Source of the DNA: Leisingera sp. JC1
Lineage (GTDB): Bacteria; Pseudomonadota; Alphaproteobacteria; Rhodobacterales; Rhodobacteraceae
Assembly (NCBI RefSeq): GCF_001679925.1
Contig: NZ_LYUZ01000001.1
Span: 251,984-315,983 of the forward strand
Direction: 5' to 3'
Length of the DNA stretch: 64,000 nt
A program made the translations under genes and the position numbers. Positions 16,619 to 24,088 of this stretch are shown here, in pieces (positions within the stretch are counted from its first letter, which is position 1; the number at the start of each line of letters is the position of its first letter). The notes under the pieces were generated by a model, which did no database searches, was not told the DNA's origin, and was given only the letters and a program-made list of their open reading frames with translations.

Positions 16619-18322
16619 ATGACCTTCCGCGCCCCCGTTTCCGAGTATGAATTTCTGCTGAACCACGTCGTTGGGTATGACAGCATCCCGGCCACAGACC
16701 GCTTTGCCGAGGCAACCACCGACACCGTAAGCGCGATCCTGACAGAAGCAGGCAAGCTGTGCGACGAGGTGATGGCGCCCCTGCAGCGCAACGGCGATCT
16801 GCATCCTGCGCGTCTGGAAAACGGCGTGCTGCGCACATCGCCCGGGTTTGCCGATGGATACCAGGCCATTCGCGAAGGCGGCTGGGTCGGCATCAGCGCT
16901 GCGGAGGAATTCGGCGGCATGGGGCTGCCGCAGACACTCGCTGTCGCGGTCTATGAGATGATGGCCGGCGCCTGCCTGTCGCTGCAGCTGGCACCGCTGC
17001 TGAGCCAGGGCCAGATCGAGGCGCTGGAGCATCATGCTTCCGACGCCATCAAGGAGCTGTACCTGCCCAAGCTGATCTCTGGCGAATGGTCCGGCACCAT
17101 GAACCTGACCGAGCCGCAGGCCGGTTCCGATGTCGGTGCGCTCAGTTCAAAGGCGGAACCGAACGGCGACGGCACCTACGCCATCTCGGGGCAGAAGATC
17201 TTTATCTCTTGGGGTGACACAGATTTCTGCGGCAACGTCTGCCACCTGGTACTGGCGCGGCTGCCCGATGGCATTCCGGGGACCAAGGGAATCTCGCTGT
17301 TCCTGGTGCCCAAATACCTGCCGGATGCGGACGGTAATCCGGGCAAGGCGAATGATCTGAAGGTCGTGAGCCTGGAGCACAAGATGGGTCTGCACGGCTC
17401 CCCCACCTGCGTGATGCAGTTCGACGGTGCCACCGGCTGGCTGGTCGGGCCGGAACACGGCGGCATGGCAGCGATGTTCACCATGATGAACAACGCCCGC
17501 CTCGGCGTCGGCGGCCAGGGTGTCGGCGCGGGCGAGGGCGCCTACCAGCACGCGCTGGCCTATGCGCTGGAGCGCAAGCAGGGCAAGACCGCCAGCGGCT
17601 TCATCGCCGACCACGCCGACGTGCGCCGGATGCTGATGGAAATGAAGGCGGATCTCTTTGCCTCCCGCGCGATCCTGATGGCCTGTGCCCGTGCTATCGA
17701 CATGCACACCGCCACCGGCGGCAGCGACTGGGCCGCCCGCGCGGCCTTCCTGACACCGATTGCCAAGGCATTCGGCACGGACACCGGCATGCGCGTTTCG
17801 GAAACCGGGGTGCAGGTCTTTGGCGGCATGGGTTTCATCGAGGAGAGCGGCGCCGCGCAGTATTACCGCGACGTGCGGGTGACGGCCATTTACGAGGGCA
17901 CCAATGGCATCCAGTCAATGGACCTGGTAGCGCGCAAGATGATGGACGGCGGCGAGATGGCCTTTGCCCTGATCGACGAGATCGAGGAGCAGGCTGAACG
18001 CGCCCGCGCCACCCACCCGAACATGGCCGAATCTGTCTGGCAGGCCTGCGAATCCCTGCGCGAAGCCACCGAATGGCTGGTGTCGCAGCAGGATATGCAG
18101 GACCGTTTTGCAGGCTCGGTGCCGTACCTGCGCGCCTTTGCCCGGGTGCTGGGCGGCCATTATCACCTGGCGGCCGCGATGGCGGATCAGGGCGGCCCGC
18201 GCGAGAAGCTGGCCCGCTTCTACATCACCCGGATGCTGCCGGAGCACAGCGCGCTGCTGGCCCATGCGCAGGCCGGTGCAGAAGGCACCTTCGCCCTCAG
18301 CCTTGACGAACTGGCGGGCTGA
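16619..18322 (+). CDS. Acyl-CoA dehydrogenase with C-terminal extension (DmdC-like family)
   Basis: The 567-residue flavoenzyme has the acyl-CoA dehydrogenase blocks LTEPQAGSDVGAL and FISWGDTDFCGN (FAD/substrate), VFGGMGFIEESGAAQYYRDVRV, and ITAIYEGTNGIQ-like AIYEGTNGIQSMD with the catalytic glutamate region. It also has the long C-terminal helical part seen in the roughly 570-600-residue subgroup. That subgroup includes DmdC, the methylmercaptopropionyl-CoA dehydrogenase of DMSP degradation in roseobacters. No dmdA, dmdB or dmdD is present here, so a general or medium-chain role is equally possible. The MBL hydrolase gene starts five bases after its stop, suggesting an operon. Confidence 0.88.
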   Translation: MTFRAPVSEYEFLLNHVVGYDSIPATDRFAEATTDTVSAILTEAGKLCDEVMAPLQRNGDLHPARLENGVLRTSPGFADGYQAIREGGWVGISAAEEFGGMGLPQTLAVAVYEMMAGACLSLQLAPLLSQGQIEALEHHASDAIKELYLPKLISGEWSGTMNLTEPQAGSDVGALSSKAEPNGDGTYAISGQKIFISWGDTDFCGNVCHLVLARLPDGIPGTKGISLFLVPKYLPDADGNPGKANDLKVVSLEHKMGLHGSPTCVMQFDGATGWLVGPEHGGMAAMFTMMNNARLGVGGQGVGAGEGAYQHALAYALERKQGKTASGFIADHADVRRMLMEMKADLFASRAILMACARAIDMHTATGGSDWAARAAFLTPIAKAFGTDTGMRVSETGVQVFGGMGFIEESGAAQYYRDVRVTAIYEGTNGIQSMDLVARKMMDGGEMAFALIDEIEEQAERARATHPNMAESVWQACESLREATEWLVSQQDMQDRFAGSVPYLRAFARVLGGHYHLAAAMADQGGPREKLARFYITRMLPEHSALLAHAQAGAEGTFALSLDELAG

Positions 18323-18327
18323 CAGCC

Positions 18328-19374
18328 GTGACTGACATCCCCGACGTCTCCCCCCGCACACCCTGGGAAGAACCGCCTGCTCCGGGCGAAGCGTTCGAGG
18401 TGGCGGAGGGCGTCCTTTGGATGCGCCAGCCGCTGCCGATGAAGCTGGATCACGTCAACATCTACGCGCTGGATGAGGGCGACGGCTGGACGGTGATCGA
18501 CACCGGTTTCAACTCCCGCAAAAGCCGTGGCATCTGGGAGAGCCTGATGGCCGGCCCCCTGAAGGGTAAGCCGGTGACCCGCGTGGTCGTTACCCATCAT
18601 CACCCCGATCACATCGGGCTGGCAGGCTGGTTTCAGTCGCAGTACGGCGCCGAACTGGTCACTACCCGCACCGCCTGGCTGTTCGCCCGGATGCTGACGC
18701 TGGACGTGCAGGAGACATGGCCGGAGGAAACGCTGGCCTATTACCGCAGCGCGGGGATGGCGCCGGAGGTATATGACAAACGTGTCAATGACCGGCCCTT
18801 CAACTTCGCCGACACCGTGCATCCGATGCCGCTGGGCTTTACCCGCATCAAGCAGGGCGACGTGATCCGCATGGGCGGGCGCGACTGGGATGTGCACACC
18901 GGCAACGGCCACGCGCCGGAGCACGCGACCTTCTGGAGCCGCGACGACAACCTGGTGATTACCGGCGACCAGATCCTGTCGACCATCAGCCCCAACATCG
19001 GCGTCTACGCGACCGAACCAATGGCCGACCCGCTGGGCGAATGGCTGGAGGCTTGTGAACGGCTGGCGCAATTGGCACGCCCCGAACACCTTGCCTTGGG
19101 CGGCCACAAGCTGCCGTTCTCACGCCTGCCGCTCCGGATGCAGCAGCTGATCGGCAATCACCACGGCGCGCTGGAGCGGCTGATGGATCACCTTTCCGTG
19201 CCGCGGACAGCTGCCGATTGCTTTGCGCCGCTGTTCAAGCGCACAATCGGCGAAGGTGAGTACGGGCTTGCGCTGGTCGAAGCGGTGGCCCATGTAAATC
19301 ATCTGTACCACACCGGCCAGGTGACCCGCTGGAAACGCGAAGACGGCGCCTGGCTCTATCAAAGCAAGGGGTGA
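18328..19374 (+). CDS. MBL-fold metallo-hydrolase
   Basis: The 348-residue protein starts with GTG and has a metallo-beta-lactamase domain with THHHPDHIG (89-97), the later GNGHAPEHATF block and an ITGDQIL aspartate block, giving a full di-metal site. A C-terminal helical region of about 90 residues follows. Such MBL proteins linked to acyl-CoA dehydrogenases often act as thioesterases or lactonases; the substrate here is not known. It is coupled closely to the upstream dehydrogenase gene, and a DUF6173 gene follows 26 bases downstream. Confidence 0.9.
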   Translation: MTDIPDVSPRTPWEEPPAPGEAFEVAEGVLWMRQPLPMKLDHVNIYALDEGDGWTVIDTGFNSRKSRGIWESLMAGPLKGKPVTRVVVTHHHPDHIGLAGWFQSQYGAELVTTRTAWLFARMLTLDVQETWPEETLAYYRSAGMAPEVYDKRVNDRPFNFADTVHPMPLGFTRIKQGDVIRMGGRDWDVHTGNGHAPEHATFWSRDDNLVITGDQILSTISPNIGVYATEPMADPLGEWLEACERLAQLARPEHLALGGHKLPFSRLPLRMQQLIGNHHGALERLMDHLSVPRTAADCFAPLFKRTIGEGEYGLALVEAVAHVNHLYHTGQVTRWKREDGAWLYQSKG

Positions 19375-19400
19375 GCCGCACCCCGGAAAGGGGAGGCACC

Positions 19401-19853
19401 ATGAGCGACGAGATTTCCACCAGCGCCGAGGCGGCAGAGGCGGCGGTGCTTCCCTGTGTTCATGAGGTCCACTCCGACCCTGACGCTTGCGCAGGCCTCC
19501 GGAAGGTGCCGGAAAAGCTGCAGAAACCGGATGCCGCCAAAAGCCCGGCCCGCTGGGCCTATGAGCGGCTGATCCTGTATATCCAAAACTTCGAACAGCA
19601 GCTGGATGCCGAACACGAAGTCGCCATGGGTTTCACCGGCGGCAATGCCGGAGTGCTCAGGATTGAGGGCATGGGCTATTTCGACCCCGACATCATCACC
19701 TACTACGGCAGCGAGCCGGACGGCTCCCGGACCCAGCTGGTGCAGCACGTCAGCCAGCTCAATGTGATGCTGCGCGCAGTGCCAAAGGCGCGCGAGGAAG
19801 AACCCGCCAACCGCATCGGCTTCCGTCTCGCCTCGGATCTGCAGCAGGAGTGA
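19401..19853 (+). CDS. DUF6173 family protein
   Basis: The 150-residue cytoplasmic protein has a low-complexity N-terminus and a conserved core: ARWAYERLILYIQNFEQQLDAEHEVAMGF, GMGYFDPDIITYYG, LVQHVSQLNVMLRAVPK and NRIGFRLASDL. I recognise this as the DUF6173 pattern common in Rhodobacteraceae; the function is unknown. ATG 19401 is preceded by AAAGGGGAGGCACC, a good ribosome site; the ORF begins ten codons earlier without one. It is the last gene of the acyl-CoA dehydrogenase run. Confidence 0.8.
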   Translation: MSDEISTSAEAAEAAVLPCVHEVHSDPDACAGLRKVPEKLQKPDAAKSPARWAYERLILYIQNFEQQLDAEHEVAMGFTGGNAGVLRIEGMGYFDPDIITYYGSEPDGSRTQLVQHVSQLNVMLRAVPKAREEEPANRIGFRLASDLQQE

Positions 19854-20016
19854 GCTGCACGATTCGCCGCCCGGGCCGCAGCCGCAGGATCCGCAGCGGT
19901 TTTCTGTGGTTTTCGGGCGGCATTTCCCTGGGATGCGCCCGAATGACGTGGTGACAGGGCCCGGCAAATCCGGTAATCACCGGGAAAACGCACGTGAATT
20001 TTGAGGGATAACTCAC

Positions 20017-20151
20017 ATGGCTGATCATCAGCACGGCACCATGGACATCACCGTTCAGGAGAAGATGTTCTCGAGCTTCATGACCTTCGTGACCCGTTTC
20101 TGCATCGCGATGGTTTTCCTGGCGCTGTTCCTGGCCGTTTTCGCCACCTGA
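20017..20151 (+). CDS. aa3-type cytochrome c oxidase subunit IV (short bacterial form)
   Basis: A 44-residue protein starts MADHQHGTMDITVQEKMF, followed by one hydrophobic helix (FCIAMVFLALFLAVFA) at the C-terminus. This is the pattern of the small bacterial subunit IV (COX4_pro_2) of the aa3 oxidase, a single-helix peptide that packs beside the catalytic subunits. It lies alone, away from the cta genes, as is usual in this group. The ribosome site is weak (GAGGGATAAC). A short intergenic region with a GC-rich inverted repeat precedes it. Confidence 0.88.
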   Translation: MADHQHGTMDITVQEKMFSSFMTFVTRFCIAMVFLALFLAVFAT

Positions 20152-20167
20152 TCCCGGGGCCAAACTT

Positions 20168-20785
20168 ATGCGCAATCTGCTCTGCCTCGGCGCGGTGATG
20201 CTGGCGCTTGCGGGTTGCGCGGCGCCGCAGCAGCCCAACGCGGATGCCGAGACCCTGGCCAAGGTGGCCTACCGCCACCCCGGCCCTGCGACGCTCACCC
20301 TGTACACGATGATCAACAACCGCACCGGCAAGGGCGGCCACGCGTCGCTGATGATCAACGCGTCTGAACGGGTGATCTTCGATCCCGCAGGCTCTTTCTA
20401 CGCCTCAGTCGTGCCGGAGCGGAACGACGTCCTCTATGGTATCACCCCGGCAGTGGAAAAGGCCTACCGCGGCGCCCATGCGCGCAGCACTTTCCATGTG
20501 GTGGTGCAGCGGGTTGAGGTGACGCCTGAACAGGCCCAGAAGGCCTATCAGCTGGCAGTTACCAACGGCCGCGTGCCGGGTGCCTACTGCGCTCAGGCCA
20601 CCATCGGCATCCTGCAGCAGATCCCTGGCTTCGAAAGCCTAGACCGCACTTTCTATCCGGAAAAGCTCTCTGCCCAGTTCGGGAAGCTGCCGGGGGTGGT
20701 GACGGAACGCTACTACGAAAACGACAGCGCCGATCTGCAGGCAGGCATCACCAAGAGCGGTGCTGCGCTGAACGCGGCAGAATAA
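20168..20785 (+). CDS. Lipoprotein, possible permuted papain-like (LRAT/YiiX-type) fold
   Basis: The 205-residue protein has a lipoprotein signal with lipobox LAGC (Cys17), so it should be anchored in the envelope. The mature part contains GGHASLMIN (His58), FDPAGSFY (71-78) and, later, AYCAQATIG (Cys141). A GHxSL block followed by a DPAG segment and a downstream cysteine at a helix start is the order of active-site residues in circularly permuted NlpC/P60-like proteins; that assignment is inference. It starts 16 bases after the oxidase subunit IV gene and may share its transcript. It converges with azlD. Confidence 0.75.
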   Translation: MRNLLCLGAVMLALAGCAAPQQPNADAETLAKVAYRHPGPATLTLYTMINNRTGKGGHASLMINASERVIFDPAGSFYASVVPERNDVLYGITPAVEKAYRGAHARSTFHVVVQRVEVTPEQAQKAYQLAVTNGRVPGAYCAQATIGILQQIPGFESLDRTFYPEKLSAQFGKLPGVVTERYYENDSADLQAGITKSGAALNAAE

Positions 20786-20807
20786 CTCTTCCCCAGGTGC
20801 AGCGCGC

Positions 20808-21137
20808 TCAGGCGGCGAGATACAAAAGCAGCAGGCACAGCCCGCCGGTTCCGAGCCCGATCAAGACGTTGCGGGTCAGATAACCCGCGACAAAAGTCGC
20901 CGCAGCGGCAGCAAAATGCATCAGGCTTGGGTCGCCGCCTGTGGGTGCAGGCCAAACCACCAGCGGCGCCACCAGCGCCGGGATGATCGCCACCGCGGTA
21001 TAGCGCAGATGCCGCATCAGCCATTCGGGGATGGGTTTGCCGCCCATGAAACCGATGAAGGCAAAGCGCAGGGCATAACTGCCAAGCGCCAGCCCGATGA
21101 TCACGGTCCATAAGATGGGTGTGGGGATACTGCTCAT
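20808..21137 (-). CDS. azlD: AzlD-family branched-chain amino-acid transporter subunit
   Basis: The 109-residue protein is hydrophobic with about four helices and the AzlD features YALRFAFIGFMGGKPIPEWLMRH and GYLTRNVLIGLGTGG. AzlD pairs with AzlC to export branched-chain amino acids. The ATG overlaps the azlC stop by four bases (ATGA), which fixes the start; the longer frame would extend into azlC. Confidence 0.92.
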   Translation of the reverse strand: MSSIPTPILWTVIIGLALGSYALRFAFIGFMGGKPIPEWLMRHLRYTAVAIIPALVAPLVVWPAPTGGDPSLMHFAAAAATFVAGYLTRNVLIGLGTGGLCLLLLYLAA

Positions 21138-21862
21138 TTCGCGCCCTCCGCTTTGGCCTTCTGCCGCTCCAGCCACAGTTCCGCCTGTGCGCCCGCAATC
21201 ATGCCGGCAATCCCCGCCACGATCAGGCCGAGGTTATAGGGCAGGGCGGAGGCGGGCAGCGAGGCCGCCACCGCCACAAAACAGGCCGCCACATGGGCAG
21301 GGGTCCGCAGCATCGGGCCGATCATCGCCAGAAACGCCAGCGGCAGCACGAAGTCCACACCCCAGCTCTCCGGGATCCGGGTGCCCACCAGAGCTCCCAG
21401 AGCGGTGGCAATGACCCAGGCCGGGGTGATCAGCCCGTTGGTGCCAAAGAAATAGGCCATCCGCTGCGCCAGCGGCATTTCCGGCTCCTGTTCGAACTGC
21501 ACAACCGACAGGGCATAGGACTGATCGACGATGAAGTAAGCGGCAATCGCCCGCTGCCACATCGGGGCGTCGCCGAGGTAGGGCGTGAGCGAGGCCGAAT
21601 ACATCGCCATCCGCAGGTTCACCGCCAGTGCTGAGATCAGGATGATGATCAGCGGCGCGTTCTCCTGCATCAGCTGCAGCGCGGTGAACTGGGCAGCTCC
21701 GGCAAAGACTGTCAGTGAGAAAGCAAAGGCCTCCGGCACGATCAGCCCGGCCTCCGCGGCCAGCACTCCGAACAGGAAGCCGAAGGGCGAGGCCATGAAC
21801 AGAAACGGCGCGCTGTCGCGAAACCCCTTCCAGAAGGCCGATTTGGTGGTGGTGATTGCCAT
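21134..21862 (-). CDS. azlC: AzlC-family branched-chain amino-acid transporter subunit
   Basis: The 242-residue inner-membrane protein has AzlC motifs: FGVLAAEAGL-like FLFGVLAAEAGL, FAGAAQFTALQL near residue 54, LAVNLRMAMYSASL and YFIVDQSYALS. It works with the AzlD subunit encoded immediately downstream in a four-base overlap. It is transcribed divergently from fdhD across about 60 bases, so the two promoters must lie close together or overlap. Confidence 0.94.
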   Translation of the reverse strand: MAITTTKSAFWKGFRDSAPFLFMASPFGFLFGVLAAEAGLIVPEAFAFSLTVFAGAAQFTALQLMQENAPLIIILISALAVNLRMAMYSASLTPYLGDAPMWQRAIAAYFIVDQSYALSVVQFEQEPEMPLAQRMAYFFGTNGLITPAWVIATALGALVGTRIPESWGVDFVLPLAFLAMIGPMLRTPAHVAACFVAVAASLPASALPYNLGLIVAGIAGMIAGAQAELWLERQKAKAEGAK

Positions 21863-21920
21863 CTGCGCGTCCTAGATTGCCTTGAACCGCCCTACGGCGG
21901 ACGCAGAAGGAATGCAATTG

Positions 21921-22799
21921 GTGAGTATGGATATCACGTCAGAATATCTGATCGCCCCCGGCGTCGCAGACCCGCGGCTCACGCGCGCCGTCACCGGCGT
22001 TGACCAGAACGGCGAGCAAAGCGAGATCGCCGTAGTCGAGGAGCGCCCGCTGACCATCTTCCTGAATTCCCAGGAAATTGTCACCGCGATGACCATCGGC
22101 GACTACCCGGAATACTTGGCGCTCGGCTTCCTGCGCAACCAGCGGATGCTGCGTGACGAGGATGAGGTCACCCGTGTTGATTATGACGAGGATCTGGAAA
22201 CCGTGGTGGTGCGCACCGCCGTGGAAACCAGCCACGAGGAAAAGCTGAAGAAGAAGACCCGCACCTCCGGCTGCGCGGTCGGCACCGTCTTTGGTGATAT
22301 GATGGAGGGGCTGGAGGACGTGCGGCTGCCGCAGGCCGAGGTCCGCACCTCCTGGCTCTATGCGCTGGCGCACAAAATCAACCGCACGCCCTCGCTGTAC
22401 CTGGAAGCTGGCGCCATCCACGGTACCGTGCTCTGCCGGCGGGACCGCCCACTGGTCTACATGGAGGATGTGGGCCGCCACAACGCGGTGGACAAGATCG
22501 CCGGCTGGATGCTGTCGGAGCAAGCCGAGGCCGCGGACAAGATCCTCTATACCACCGGGCGGCTGACCTCCGAAATGGTGATCAAGACCGCGATGATGGG
22601 CATCCCGGTGCTGGCCTCACGCTCTGGCTTCACAGCCTGGGGCGTGGAGATTGCCCGCGAAGTCGGCCTCACTCTGATCGGCCGGATGCGCGGTCAGCGG
22701 TTCATCTGCCTGTCGGGCGAGGAGCGGCTGGTGCGAGATATGGATCCGAAGGACGCGCCGGTGGAGGAGAAGAAACATCGGCGGAAGAGTGCGGAATGA
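21921..22799 (+). CDS. fdhD: Formate dehydrogenase accessory sulfurtransferase FdhD
   Basis: FdhD carries sulfur to the bis-molybdopterin cofactor of formate dehydrogenase. The protein (292 residues from GTG 21921) has IFLNSQEIVTAMTIG, EYLALGFL, MEDVGRHNAVDKIAGW and YTTGRLTSEMVIK. The cysteine motif reads TSGCAVGTVFG, with a single cysteine (Cys118 from this start) where the classic motif is CxxC. The start is uncertain: ATG 21912, GTG 21921 and ATG 21927 are all in frame, and GTG lies nine bases from GAAGGA, so I prefer it. mobA, mobB and moeA follow, so the region serves molybdenum enzymes. Confidence 0.93.
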   Translation: MSMDITSEYLIAPGVADPRLTRAVTGVDQNGEQSEIAVVEERPLTIFLNSQEIVTAMTIGDYPEYLALGFLRNQRMLRDEDEVTRVDYDEDLETVVVRTAVETSHEEKLKKKTRTSGCAVGTVFGDMMEGLEDVRLPQAEVRTSWLYALAHKINRTPSLYLEAGAIHGTVLCRRDRPLVYMEDVGRHNAVDKIAGWMLSEQAEAADKILYTTGRLTSEMVIKTAMMGIPVLASRSGFTAWGVEIAREVGLTLIGRMRGQRFICLSGEERLVRDMDPKDAPVEEKKHRRKSAE

Positions 22800-22820
22800 A
22801 AACATGATTTCCAAAGGTGA

Positions 22821-22916
22821 GGGCAGCGTCCGGCCTGGCGGGGAGGGCGTGAAGCGCCCGCCCGTTTTGCCGAAGGCAAACCTTCGGTTTGACGGGGGGC
22901 GGGACGGGCGCTGCCC
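22821..22916 (+). other. Long hairpin between fdhD and mobA
   Basis: GGGCAGCG (22821-22828) pairs perfectly with CGCTGCCC (22909-22916). Nested inside are CCCGT/ACGGG segments and a perfect 7-bp stem CCGAAGG-CAAA-CCTTCGG (22870-22887) followed by TTT. The outer arms close 45 bases before mobA. It may be the fdhD terminator, a repeat element or a structured leader of mobAB-moeA; sequence alone does not decide. Confidence 0.5.
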
Positions 22917-22961
22917 GGCCTGTAGGTCGGGCGAGTCAATCGAGATCGGAGTGCGTGCAAC

Positions 22962-23600
22962 ATGACCAAACCCCTTGGCGTAATCCTCGCAGGCGGTCTC
23001 GCCACCCGGATGGGCGGCGGCGACAAGGGGCGGCTGGAGGTCGGCGGCCAAAGCCTGCTCTCCCGTGTTGTTGACCGCCTGTCGCCGCAGGTCTCAGGCC
23101 TTGCGCTCAACGCCAATGGCGATCCGGAGCGGTTCGCCGATCTCGGCCTGCCGGTCATTGCCGACTCAATCGAGGGTTTCGCCGGTCCGCTGGCTGGCGT
23201 TCTGGCTGGTCTCGACTGGGCGGCAGGGCAGGGGGCGGAAACCATCGTCACCGCTGCCGCTGACACCCCCTTCTTCCCGCAGGATCTGGTGGCCCGGCTG
23301 GCCGCCGCCGCGGAAGGCATGGAGCATCCGCTGGTGTTGGCGACCACGCCGCGCACCGGAGATGAGGCGTTGAAATCCGGCGGCGGCAAACGCATCAACC
23401 GGCACCCGGCCTTCGGCCTCTGGCCCGTTGCCCTACGCGATGATCTGCGCGCGGCGCTGCAGGGTGGCCTGCGCAAGGTGGTCTTGTGGACTGACCAGCA
23501 CGGCGGCCGCGAGGCGATGTTTGGGGCCGATCCCTTTGACCCCTTCTTCAACATCAACACGCCGGATGATCTGGCCCGCGCCGAGGCGCTGCTGAAATGA
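22962..23600 (+). CDS. mobA: Molybdenum cofactor guanylyltransferase MobA
   Basis: MobA transfers GMP to molybdenum cofactor to make the MGD form used by formate dehydrogenase and other DMSO-reductase-family enzymes. The 212-residue protein starts with the nucleotide-binding loop GVILAGGLATRMGGGDKG and has TVTAAADTPFFP-like ADTPFFPQDL and the C-terminal FNINTPDDL, all typical. Length is normal. It overlaps mobB by four bases (ATGA). Confidence 0.96.
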   Translation: MTKPLGVILAGGLATRMGGGDKGRLEVGGQSLLSRVVDRLSPQVSGLALNANGDPERFADLGLPVIADSIEGFAGPLAGVLAGLDWAAGQGAETIVTAAADTPFFPQDLVARLAAAAEGMEHPLVLATTPRTGDEALKSGGGKRINRHPAFGLWPVALRDDLRAALQGGLRKVVLWTDQHGGREAMFGADPFDPFFNINTPDDLARAEALLK

Positions 23601-24088
23601 AGATCTACGGCGTCACTGGCTGGAAGAACAACGGCAAGACCGGGCTGATGGAGCGGTTGGTGGCCGAGTTCTGCGCCCGCGGATTTTCTGTCTCCACCAT
23701 CAAGCACGCTCACCATGCAACGGATGTGGACCAGCCCGGCACCGACAGCCACCGCCACCGCCAGGCCGGTGCATCCGAGGTGGTGCTGGCCTCAGCCGGC
23801 CGCGTTGCGATCATGCAGGAACTGCGCGGCGCTCCGGAGCCACCTTTGGCAGAGCTGCTGGCCCGCCTGAACCCCGTCGATCTGGTGCTGGTGGAGGGCT
23901 ACAAGCGCGAACCGCACCCCAAGATCGAGGCCTTCCGGCAAGAAGCAGGCACCGAACTGATCGCGCCGCGGGATCCCAGCATCCGGGCCGTCGCCAGCGA
24001 CACCCCGCTGGACCTGGACCGCCCGGTATTTGATCTGAATGGCACCGCTGAGATTGCGGATTTCATTCAGGTTGAAGTGGGGCTGTGA
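23597..24088 (+). CDS. mobB: Molybdopterin-guanine dinucleotide biosynthesis protein MobB
   Basis: The 163-residue P-loop GTPase carries WKNNGKTGL near residue 9 (Walker A), STIKHAHHATDVD and LVLVEGYKREPHPKIE, the MobB pattern. It supports MobA in MGD formation. It overlaps mobA upstream by ATGA and moeA downstream by GTGA, so the three genes form a tightly coupled unit. Confidence 0.95.
   Translation: MKIYGVTGWKNNGKTGLMERLVAEFCARGFSVSTIKHAHHATDVDQPGTDSHRHRQAGASEVVLASAGRVAIMQELRGAPEPPLAELLARLNPVDLVLVEGYKREPHPKIEAFRQEAGTELIAPRDPSIRAVASDTPLDLDRPVFDLNGTAEIADFIQVEVGL

Noticed and set aside
16619..18322. Assignment of the acyl-CoA dehydrogenase as DmdC of DMSP degradation
   Set aside because: The length and subgroup fit, but no dmdA, dmdB or dmdD is nearby, so only a family-level name is given.
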